This document shows, piece by piece, positions 14,876-21,239 of a stretch of 21,239 nucleotides of DNA (position 1 is its first letter; each line of letters begins with the position of its first letter). The notes below the pieces were generated by a model. The model did not search any database and was not told the DNA's origin. It saw nothing but the letters and a program-made list of their open reading frames with translations. Origin of the DNA: Deinococcus sedimenti. Its GTDB lineage: Bacteria; Deinococcota; Deinococci; Deinococcales; Deinococcaceae. Location of the stretch: positions 1 through 21,239 of the forward strand of contig NZ_BMQN01000030.1 of NCBI RefSeq assembly GCF_014648135.1. Reading direction: 5' to 3'. The position numbers were made by a program, and so were the translations under genes.

Positions 14876-15233
14876 GTGGACCTCGGTGGGACAGGGGAGA
14901 GGGCGGCTGGGGGGAGCTTCACCGGCGAGGGGGCGGATGCACGGCGGACCGTGACACAGGACTGGACGTCTCCGACGATGGCACCGGGTGGGCGACTGGC
15001 CAGGGTGCACGCACACCTTGTGAACCTTCGCTCAGCTGATCCTCAATGAGGCCACAGGTCGGGTCTCACCTGACCGGCGGCCCAGTCGTGCGCCCGGCCT
15101 GTCTGAAGCGGAGCTTGAGTCTGCTCTCATGATGCGCAGGTGCGTCCCAGCGGCGGCAGCGCTGGGGTACGCTCCCCTCGTCGGCCCGTCTTCCTGTCGT
15201 CCTGCACTCGGGGGTCCGTCCCCAGGGGGTCCT
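14876..15233. other. Divergent intergenic region
   Basis: No gene is supportable. It must hold promoters for the leftward exported operon and the rightward lipoprotein. On the plus strand TACGCT (about 15168-15173), the same -10 form as in front of the diguanylate cyclase gene, lies about 60 bases before the lipoprotein ATG. For the leftward operon I see no clear promoter. Confidence 0.45.
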
Positions 15234-16238
15234 ATGCTGCTGTCCCGTCTTCTTCCCGTTTCCCTGACCCTCAGCCTCCTCCTGGCCGCCTGCGACCAGC
15301 CGACCACACCCGCACCGACCACATCCGCACCGGCCACACCTGGCGCCGCGGCGCCGACCGTCATGGCCACCCAGGCCCGGACGAACGCGGCGCTGCATAC
15401 CGTCGCCCGGCAGCTCGCCGCGACCCTGACCGATCCGGCCCTGCGGACCCTCATCGCCGAACAGGCGGCGCTGAAGTTCGACGGGGACACCGAGGTCCTC
15501 TACCGCACGCTCGCGCCCCTGCCGGCCGGGGGGCGCACGTTCGCTCAGGCCCTGTCGTCCGGGGTGGGCGCCCAGGCCCTGGGTGACCTGACCGCACAGA
15601 TTCCGAACCTGCAGGTGGCGGTGCGCGGCGCGGCGTGGGACCCGGCGCGGACCGTGCCGTGGGTGGCCGTGGCGGCCGAGGGCGGCGACGAGTACGCCCC
15701 GGTGACCGCGTACGACGCCCAGGGGCGCGCCCACGTGCTGGACGGGCGGGTCACGCCGGACGTGCCGGTCGTGGTGGTGGGCGTGAACGAACGGGTGGAC
15801 GCCACGGGCGCCGTGCCGCAGCAGGCGCCGCTGCCGAGCCCGTCGATCTCCGCGCAGTCCTGCTATCAGGTGAAACTGGTGCGGCTGGACCTGTACGACG
15901 ACATGGAGCCGTGGACCAAGGGCAGCGCGGAGATCTGGGTGGCCGTGAAGGGCAGCGGTATCGGCTGGCACGGTCAGTTGACCATGGTGACCGAACCCGG
16001 TGACTACCTGGACGCCATTCAGGTGTTCGGCTGCACCGACGGGGACGTGCGCTTCTACTGGTACGAGAAGGACGGATCGAATTTCGACTTCGAGATCAGC
16101 GTCGGCGGTTACGGCTTCGGCATCAAGATCGACGACAGCAACGATTTCCTGGGCAGCACCACCATGCGCAAGGCCCTGTTCGAGGGGACCACGGTGGACG
16201 CCGTGAACCTCGGCAACCTGAAGCAGTACACGCACTGA
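15234..16238 (+). CDS. Lipoprotein of unknown function (DUF3103-like)
   Basis: A 334-residue lipoprotein from the ATG at 15234, preceded by AGGGGGT. The frame is open 35 codons further up, but the signal peptide begins here: MLLSRLLPVSLTLSLLLAAC with a lipobox LAAC and Cys20 as lipid anchor, then a Thr/Pro/Ala linker (about 21-45). The body has an alpha-helical start (TNAALHTVARQLAATLTDPA), then strands (APVTAYDAQGRAHVLDGR, VPVVVVGVNERVD). The C-terminal part is beta-rich and acidic (KLVRLDLYDDMEPWTKGSAE, FYWYEKDGSNFDFEISVGG). It recalls DUF3103 proteins by its layout; I cannot verify this. No catalytic motif is seen. It is a single gene facing the amylase, with its own terminator. Confidence 0.82.
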   Translation: MLLSRLLPVSLTLSLLLAACDQPTTPAPTTSAPATPGAAAPTVMATQARTNAALHTVARQLAATLTDPALRTLIAEQAALKFDGDTEVLYRTLAPLPAGGRTFAQALSSGVGAQALGDLTAQIPNLQVAVRGAAWDPARTVPWVAVAAEGGDEYAPVTAYDAQGRAHVLDGRVTPDVPVVVVGVNERVDATGAVPQQAPLPSPSISAQSCYQVKLVRLDLYDDMEPWTKGSAEIWVAVKGSGIGWHGQLTMVTEPGDYLDAIQVFGCTDGDVRFYWYEKDGSNFDFEISVGGYGFGIKIDDSNDFLGSTTMRKALFEGTTVDAVNLGNLKQYTH

Positions 16239-16268
16239 CCACGCACGGACCACGGTATTCAAGGGCAT

Positions 16269-16293
16269 CGAGGGGCGCGGTCCTGGCCCCTCG
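16269..16293 (+). terminator. Hairpin after the lipoprotein gene
   Basis: CGAGGGGC (16269-16276) and GCCCCTCG (16286-16293) form an 8-bp stem 30 bases after the stop codon. No strong T run follows. Confidence 0.5.
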
Positions 16294-16622
16294 GTGCCAC
16301 TTGTATCGCTGCTTCCTCGGGTGCTCGTTCAGCGGCGCTGCGAATCCGCTCGATTCAGGCGGAGCACCGCTTCCTCCATCTGGATGCTGCTGCGAGCCGG
16401 TCAGGACCAGAGGACCGGGCGCCGGATGACAGTGGGGGCCTTCCCGGACTCTCTGGGTGGGCGGGGTACGGCTGGAGGTCCGGCGCCCCGCCCGCCTGTC
16501 TAGGGGGGACTGGAGTGGTGACGGGTGGCCGGGTCACGATGCGTGACGTTTCACACAAGTCACTGAACTGCGGTCCCGCCGACGGGACTCCGCGCGTGCC
16601 GGGCGGTCTGTCGTCCACTCAT
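16294..16622. other. Intergenic region before the amylase
   Basis: No gene is supportable. There is a GC hairpin (GGGCGGGG 16459-16466, CCCCGCCC 16486-16493). A weak trace of the dispersed repeat may be present at about 16320-16375 (TGCTCGTTC, then CGCTCGATTCAG), but it lacks the hairpin and is too short to be sure. Confidence 0.4.
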
Positions 16623-16636
16623 TGGAACCGTTTCCA
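16623..16636. promoter_or_regulatory. LacI-family-type operator in front of the amylase
   Basis: TGGAACCGTTTCCA: five-base arms TGGAA/TTCCA around a CG centre, the shape of LacI/GalR-family (MalR, CcpA-like) operators. It sits 60 bases before the start codon. Sugar-responsive repression of the amylase is a reasonable inference; no LacI-type gene is in the window. Confidence 0.55.
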
Positions 16637-16696
16637 TTTGTGGTCTCCGAACCCCGATCCGGCCCTCCTGCTGACCGGCCCACCCGGAGGTTTCCC

Positions 16697-19600
16697 ATGC
16701 CCCGACGTCTTCCCCTCGCCGCCCTGCTCCTCCTGCCGCTGGCCCTGGGTGCCTGCGCCCCCGCACCCACCCCGTTCCCCCAGGCGACCCTGAAGCCCGC
16801 CGCCACCGCCACCCTGACCGTGCACTTCCGCAAACCCAACACCTGGCGCAGCGTGAATGTCCACTACTGGAACGCCACCACCGCCACGGGCACGGTCAGC
16901 ACCACCTGGCCCGGCGTGCCCGCCACCGACGACGGCGACGGCTGGTCCACCTTCACCATCCCCGCCACGAGCGCCAACCTGCTGTTCGTCGACCCGACCA
17001 ACACCACCCTGAAAACCCCGGACCTGACCCGCAGCGCGGAAGGCTGGTACGCGACCGGCACCTGGAGCGCCACCCGGCCCGCCAGCACGGGCTTCACCGT
17101 GCACGTCAGGCGGCCGAGCGGCTGGACCAAGGCGAACATCCACTACTGGAACGTCACGTCCACACCCGCCACGCCGAACACCACCTTCCCCGGCCTCACC
17201 ATGACCGACGAAGGCAACGGCTGGTCCCGGTACTCGTTCACGGACACCGCGGCCACCAACCTGCTGTTCGTGAACCCGGCGAACACCGCCCAGAAGACCG
17301 CCGACCTGACCCGCGCGAGAGACGGCTGGTTCGACCCCGCCACCGGCACCTGGAGCGACGTGAACCCCACGTGCAGCGCCGTCCCGGCCCCGACGGCCCT
17401 GACCGCCCAGAGTGGTAACGCCCAGGTGACCCTGACCTGGACCGCCCCGGTCGGCTGCGCGGTTAGCGGCTACCGCGTGTACCGCAAGCTGAGCAGCGAC
17501 GCGGCGTACACCCTGCTGACCAGTGCGCCGGTCACCGCCACCAGTTACGCGGCGACCGGCCTGACGAACGGCGCGGCGTACACCTTCAAGGTCGTTAGCG
17601 TGAACTCCACCGGGGCCGAGAGCACCGGCGTGACCACCACGGCCACGCCCGCCGTCACGACCAGCCTGACCGTGCACGTCAAGAAACCGGCGGCTTGGAG
17701 CAGCGTGAACATCCACTACTGGAACGCCGTGGGCGGCGCGACCACCAGCACCACCTGGCCCGGCGTGGCCATGACGGCCGAGGGGAACGGCTGGTACCGC
17801 TACGCCCTGAGCGGCGCGACCAGTGCCAACCTGCTGTTCGTGGACCCCGCCAACACCGCGCAGAAGACCCCGGACCTGACCCGCGCCAAAGAAGGCTGGT
17901 ACGACCCGGCCAGCGGGACCTGGAGTGACACCGACCCGAATGCCGCCTGCGCGACCACGCCCGCTCCAGCCAACCTCAGCGCCGCCCCCGGCGACACGCA
18001 GGTGTTCCTGGGCTGGACGGCCCCGGCGGGCTGCGCGGTCAGCGGCCACCGCGTGTACCGCAAACTGAGCAGTGACGCGACCTACACCCTGCTGACCACG
18101 GCGCCCATCACGGCCACCAGTTACGCGGCGACCGGCCTGACGAACGGCGCGGCGTACACCTTCAAGGTTGTCAGCGTGAACGCAGCCGGTGCGGAAAGTG
18201 CCGCCGTGACGGCGACCGCCACGCCCAGCGCCGCGCCCGTCGCCAGCCGCACCGGGGACTTCCGCGAGGACAGCATCTACTTCGTGATCACGTCCCGCTT
18301 CAACGACGGGGACAGCAGCAACAACGTCGCCTGCTGGGACGACGCGCAGGCCGGGAATCCCGCCAGTGACACCTGCTGGCGCGGCGACTTCAAGGGCCTG
18401 ATCGACAAACTCGACTACATCAAGGCGCTGGGCTTCAGCGCCGTGTGGATCACGCCCGTCGTGAAGAACGCCAGCGGGTACGACTACCACGGGTACCACG
18501 CCATCAACCACCGCGAGGTCGACCCGCGCTACCTGTCGAGCGGCGTGACCTTCAAGACCCTGATCGACGAGGTGCACAAGCGCGGCATGAAGATCGTGCA
18601 GGACATCGTCCTGAACCACACCAGCAACTTCGGCGAGGAGAACCTGTTCCCACTGTTCAAGAAAGACCCCACCAAACCCGACACCGCGCAGAACCTCCTG
18701 AACATCGCCCCGCCCGGCGTGCTGCCGGGCACCTACGCCACCATGACCCCGGCGCAGCAGTACCAGGCGCGCATCACCGCCATGAAAAGCGACAGCACCG
18801 ACCCCAGCGGCCTGTATCACCACGAGGCGTCGCTGTCGTGGGAGAGCTACACCGTGCAGACCGGCCAGATCGCCGGGGACTGCGTGGACCTGAACACCGA
18901 TAACCCCACCGTTTACAACTACCTCGTGAACGCCTACAACACGTACATCGACCTGGGTGTGGACGCCTTCCGCATCGACACCACCAAGCACATCTCCCGC
19001 CTGACCTTCAACAAGGTCTTCAACGACGCCTTCAAAGCGCGCGGCGGGAAGAACTTCTTCCTGTTCGGCGAGGTCGCCACCCGCTACCGGCAGGTGTGGA
19101 ACAGCGGCATTCCTGCCGTCTCCACGCCTTTCTACACCTGGAAGGACCGCGCCCCTTACCCCTGGAGCAGCACAGACCGCCGCGTGAACGAGGCCGCCAC
19201 CCTGCAGAACTGGAACGACAACCTGGACGTCGCCACGCAGCCCAGCAGCAGCAACCACCTGCTCAGCGGGAACACGTACCGCGCGCCGGACACCAGCCTC
19301 GCCAGCGGCCTGAACGTCATCGACTTCCCCATGCACTGGAACTTCGCCAACGCCCGCGACGCGTTCGGCGTGGCCGTCGGCGGGGACAGCACGTACAACG
19401 ACGCCACCTGGAACGTCACGTACGTGGACAGTCACGACTACGCCCCGGACGGCGCGCCTGAACACCAGCGGTTCGCGCTCGGGCAGGACGTCTGGGCGGA
19501 GAACCTCAGCCTGATGTTCACGTTCCGAGGTATTCCCACACTGTTCTACGGCAGCGAAACCGAATTCCAGAAGGGCAAAGTCATTGACCCCGGCCCGAAC

Positions 19601-20080
19601 GCGCCCCTGAGCACCACGGGCCGCGCGTACTACGGCGCCGCCCTCCAGGGAACCGTCACCACCACCGGCTTCGGGAAGTACAGCGGCGCGACCGGCACCG
19701 TGGGGCAGACGCTCGACGCGCCCCTGGCGCAGCACGTGCGGCAGTTGAACCTCATCCGCCGCGCCGTGCCCGCCCTGCAGAAAGGGCAGTACAGCACGCG
19801 GGACGTCAGCGGCAGCGCCATGGCCTTCCGGCGCCGCTACACGGACGCCACGACCGATTCGTTCGCGCTGGTCGCCGTGTCCGGGGACGCCACGTTCACG
19901 AACGTTCCCAACGGCACGTACGTGGACGCCGTGACTGGCGACACCCGAACCGTCACGGGCGGCACGCTGAGCATGAACGCGGCGGGCAAGGGCAACCTGC
20001 GCGTGTACGTCCTGAGCACCGCGCAGACCCCCGCGCCCGGAAAAATGATGGACCGCGCGGGCCTGACGTACCTGAAATGA
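16697..20080 (+). CDS. Lipoprotein alpha-amylase (GH13) with three CBM and two FnIII domains
   Basis: An 1127-residue starch-degrading enzyme from the ATG at 16697 with GGAGG six bases before. Signal peptide with lipobox LGAC, lipid anchor Cys20. Three CBM25/26-like starch-binding modules at about 36-126, 130-222 and 321-414 share VHYWN/IHYWN, TTWPG/TTFPG, NLLFV and an ending GTWS. Two fibronectin III domains at about 226-318 and 418-512 are near duplicates (VYRKLSSDA, TATSYAATGLTNGAAYTFK). GH13 barrel about 520-1020: region I DIVLNHTS (636-643), nucleophile Asp761 (AFRIDTTKH), acid/base Glu792 (LFGEV), transition-state Asp914 (YVDSHD). A C-terminal beta domain covers about 1025-1110. It would hydrolyse alpha-1,4-glucans at the cell surface. 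It stands alone behind a LacI-type operator and ends before tandem hairpins. Confidence 0.95.
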   Translation: MPRRLPLAALLLLPLALGACAPAPTPFPQATLKPAATATLTVHFRKPNTWRSVNVHYWNATTATGTVSTTWPGVPATDDGDGWSTFTIPATSANLLFVDPTNTTLKTPDLTRSAEGWYATGTWSATRPASTGFTVHVRRPSGWTKANIHYWNVTSTPATPNTTFPGLTMTDEGNGWSRYSFTDTAATNLLFVNPANTAQKTADLTRARDGWFDPATGTWSDVNPTCSAVPAPTALTAQSGNAQVTLTWTAPVGCAVSGYRVYRKLSSDAAYTLLTSAPVTATSYAATGLTNGAAYTFKVVSVNSTGAESTGVTTTATPAVTTSLTVHVKKPAAWSSVNIHYWNAVGGATTSTTWPGVAMTAEGNGWYRYALSGATSANLLFVDPANTAQKTPDLTRAKEGWYDPASGTWSDTDPNAACATTPAPANLSAAPGDTQVFLGWTAPAGCAVSGHRVYRKLSSDATYTLLTTAPITATSYAATGLTNGAAYTFKVVSVNAAGAESAAVTATATPSAAPVASRTGDFREDSIYFVITSRFNDGDSSNNVACWDDAQAGNPASDTCWRGDFKGLIDKLDYIKALGFSAVWITPVVKNASGYDYHGYHAINHREVDPRYLSSGVTFKTLIDEVHKRGMKIVQDIVLNHTSNFGEENLFPLFKKDPTKPDTAQNLLNIAPPGVLPGTYATMTPAQQYQARITAMKSDSTDPSGLYHHEASLSWESYTVQTGQIAGDCVDLNTDNPTVYNYLVNAYNTYIDLGVDAFRIDTTKHISRLTFNKVFNDAFKARGGKNFFLFGEVATRYRQVWNSGIPAVSTPFYTWKDRAPYPWSSTDRRVNEAATLQNWNDNLDVATQPSSSNHLLSGNTYRAPDTSLASGLNVIDFPMHWNFANARDAFGVAVGGDSTYNDATWNVTYVDSHDYAPDGAPEHQRFALGQDVWAENLSLMFTFRGIPTLFYGSETEFQKGKVIDPGPNAPLSTTGRAYYGAALQGTVTTTGFGKYSGATGTVGQTLDAPLAQHVRQLNLIRRAVPALQKGQYSTRDVSGSAMAFRRRYTDATTDSFALVAVSGDATFTNVPNGTYVDAVTGDTRTVTGGTLSMNAAGKGNLRVYVLSTAQTPAPGKMMDRAGLTYLK

Positions 20081-20151
20081 CCGCAACCTTCCCGAGTCCT
20101 GATGCGGATTCCTGGCGTGCAGCTGACAGATCGGAACCCACTTCTCTCCCC

Positions 20152-20188
20152 CTCGGGTTGAAAGTTGTTGCCAACCGTTCAACCCGAG
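20152..20188. terminator. First of two hairpins after the amylase
   Basis: CTCGGGTTGAA (20152-20162) and TTCAACCCGAG (20178-20188) pair over 11 bp, with an inner GTTG/CAAC helix in the loop. It lies about 70 bases after the amylase stop. Confidence 0.5.
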
Positions 20189-20189
20189 T

Positions 20190-20228
20190 AACCACTCAGC
20201 ACAATTGTGCGTCTTGTGCTGAGTGGTT
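20190..20228. terminator. Second hairpin, 15-bp perfect stem
   Basis: AACCACTCAGCACAA (20190-20204) and TTGTGCTGAGTGGTT (20214-20228) pair perfectly around nine bases. It faces the stop of the AT-rich minus-strand gene (20248) and may terminate it. It marks the border between GC-rich and AT-rich DNA and could equally be the end of an acquired segment. Confidence 0.5.
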
Positions 20229-20247
20229 GCCACAATAGATCATTTCG

Positions 20248-20694
20248 TTAAAGGATATCTCCATACACTGCTTCATTGATAAATTCAACAAAATCTCTAA
20301 GTGAGATTTTAGACAACATTGCATCGAACATAGCGCCAACAACTTCTGCCATTTGCCAATGACTTGACTGCGAGCCTCTGCGTTCAATCCCATTTTCCAC
20401 AATGAGTACATCCCAATATCTCGGTGGTTCGGGAATTATAAGGAGGATTGCCTTATATCCTGTGCTAGGCTCCTCAGTATTGGAAATCTTCTCAATTACT
20501 AATTCTGCATCAGGATAAATATCTCGTAACAGCTTCATAGCTTGTTCGATTAGCCAATTGAGGATTTTGTCCACATATTCATCAGTCACAACAATAGATA
20601 AACTGGCGCAAAATATGTCGAGAGTATCGCTCTCTATGTGGTACCACCACTTCTTGGGAATTTCTACAGATGATTCGCCGTGTCCCGGATCAGT
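20248..20694 (-). pseudogene. AT-rich unknown gene, 5' end cut off by an IS element
   Basis: A 148-codon frame ending in TAA at 20250-20248. Its base composition is far more AT-rich than everything to its left, a sign of acquisition. The frame runs leftward from the probable IS border (20695/20696). No ATG, GTG or TTG and no ribosome binding site is found in its first codons; the only in-frame start lies inside the IS, so the true N-terminus is missing. What remains reads like a real protein: VEIPKKWWYHIESDTLDIF, a helical DEYVDKILNWLIEQAMKLLR, strands (AELVIEKISN, YKAILLIIPEPP, YWDVLIVENG) and a C-terminal helical part (AEVVGAMFDAMLSK). I do not recognise the family. Confidence 0.6.
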
Positions 20695-20710
20695 AGACCT
20701 CCTGCGAAAG

Positions 20711-21165
20711 TCACGCCGTGCCCGCAATGGCGTGATTGCACACGGCCGCGATGAGATTGACCCGTAAGGAAAAGCGCCGCCGTCGGTGACGGTACACGTC
20801 CTTCAGCACACGAAAGATCTTCAAGCGCCGAATGACGTGCTCAACCCGCAGTCGGGTTGACGCTAGCGCTCGGTTCTCCTGACGCTCTTCGGGGGTCAGC
20901 GGTCTGGCCCTCGTCACCTTGTGCGGTGTGATCGAGTGGCCATGTTCCCGCCAGATGCCTTGATAGCCGGCATCGCCGATCAAGGCCGTCTCGGGATGGA
21001 GATGCACGCCCGAATGTCGAAACAGCGTGAGATCGTGCATGGAGCCGAAGGTCGTGGCGACACACATGATCATGTGTGTCGCCACGTTGATCACGACCTG
21101 CGTTTTCAAGGTGTGTCGTTTTTTCTTGCCGCTGTACCAGGGCCGCTGCTTTTTTTGGGGCGCTC
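20711..21165 (-). pseudogene. IS5-family DDE transposase, C-terminal part, frame broken upstream
   Basis: In one frame from about 21150 to the stop at 20711 the typical C-terminal half is readable: PWYSGKKKRHTLKTQ, then MHDLTLFRHSG, the second catalytic Asp in IGDAGYQG, ITPHKV and the catalytic Glu in RVEHVIRRLKIFRVL, ending LIAAVCNHAIAG. The preceding conserved block ERPKKKQ is split: GAG-CGC-CCC at 21165-21157 is in another frame, joined through a run of seven A (21156-21150), and the transposase frame has a TGA at 21166-21164. A single -1 slip on the A run restores ERPKKKQRPWYSG. This could be programmed frameshifting, as in some IS5 subgroups, or decay. Upstream residues to the window edge do not resemble the expected N-terminal domain, and the first in-frame start is a TTG at 21109, so I call it a remnant. 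Confidence 0.7.
21053..21086. repeat. 34-bp perfect palindrome inside the transposase gene
   Basis: The two 17-base halves (21053-21069, 21070-21086) are exact reverse complements with no loop, centred on TGATCA. The codons still read VATHMIMCVAT in the transposase frame. A further outer pair (AGGTCGTG, 21048-21055, and CACGACCT) offers an alternative fold. Confidence 0.9.
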
Positions 21166-21216
21166 ACACGGGGTGGTAGTTGGCTGGAACCATGCCCGAC
21201 ACCACTGAAATGCGAG

Positions 21217-21239
21217 CGTCCGGGGCCTATCCCCGGACG
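21217..21239. terminator. GC hairpin at the right window edge
   Basis: CGTCCGGGG (21217-21225) and CCCCGGACG (21231-21239) pair perfectly around five bases. It resembles a terminator of a gene lying beyond the edge on the other side; the stem may continue outside. Confidence 0.45.

Larger units (their letters stand above)
20696..21165 (-). mobile_element. IS5-family insertion sequence, part
   Basis: The left end begins GACCTCCTGCGAAAGTC directly after a TA dinucleotide (20694-20695), which resembles IS5-family ends and target. The transposase stop is only 15 bases inside it. The right end is not identifiable; beyond about 21165 the sequence no longer reads as transposase, so the element may be truncated there or frame-shifted and continue past the edge. 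Confidence 0.6.

Noticed and set aside
16320..16375. A sixth copy of the dispersed repeat
   Set aside because: Only short blocks (TGCTCG, GCTCGATTCAG) agree, and the hairpin and ends are missing.
16619..20233. A 1204-codon minus-strand frame opposite the amylase
   Set aside because: It is low-complexity V/G/R/A-rich and exactly antisense to an unmistakable GH13 enzyme.
1..21239. CRISPR array, tRNA or rRNA genes
   Set aside because: I saw no regularly spaced identical repeats, no tRNA-like cloverleaf with CCA end and no rRNA core sequence.

Overview
The window is very GC-rich and dense with two-component and cyclic-di-GMP sensors. It carries a family of short non-coding repeats, and several genes have a -10 box only 5-9 bases before the start codon, as in leaderless transcripts. 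Together with the gene families this points to Deinococcus (inferred; there is no rRNA here to prove it). The exception is the last ~1 kb, which is AT-rich and then IS-derived and looks acquired.

Layout. 1-503 (minus): N-terminal part of a GAF-domain signalling protein that runs off the left edge. 1148-5336 (plus): a small winged-helix-like protein, a PAS-PAS-GGDEF diguanylate cyclase with intact active and inhibitory sites, and a soluble GAF-GAF-GAF histidine kinase. No response regulator is visible. 5390-8474 (minus): short-chain dehydrogenase, membrane-anchored SRPBCC protein and zinc alcohol/formaldehyde-type dehydrogenase; the last two overlap by four bases. 8901-9675 (minus): a small unknown protein and an HxlR-type redox regulator. 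10062-11102 (plus): an aldo/keto reductase sitting exactly between two direct copies of the repeat. 11250-14875 (minus): an exported operon of alpha/beta hydrolase, PQQ-type sugar dehydrogenase, and a Cu/Zn superoxide dismutase fused to a beta-propeller. 15234-16238 (plus): an unknown lipoprotein. 16697-20080 (plus): a large lipoprotein alpha-amylase with three starch-binding-like modules and two fibronectin III domains, behind a LacI-type operator. 20081-21239: tandem hairpins, an AT-rich gene whose 5' end was removed by an IS5-family element, and a broken transposase containing a 34-bp perfect palindrome.

The most distinctive feature is the dispersed repeat. There are three full copies of exactly 137 bp (793-929, 9880-10016, 11102-11238), one divergent copy (8747-8901) and one half copy (2848-2895). 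They have imperfect 14-bp terminal inverted repeats and a strong hairpin near one end, and compensatory base changes preserve the stem. They look like a small non-autonomous mobile element related in style to the 'small noncoding repeats' described in Deinococcus radiodurans. They sit at gene borders, touch stop codons and appear to serve as terminators. One has merged with a leader ORF in front of the aldo/keto reductase.

Functionally the window combines environmental sensing (GAF, PAS, histidine kinase, cyclic-di-GMP), oxidoreductases for aldehydes and carbonyls with a thiol-sensing regulator, and an exported set for superoxide, sugar and starch at the cell envelope.
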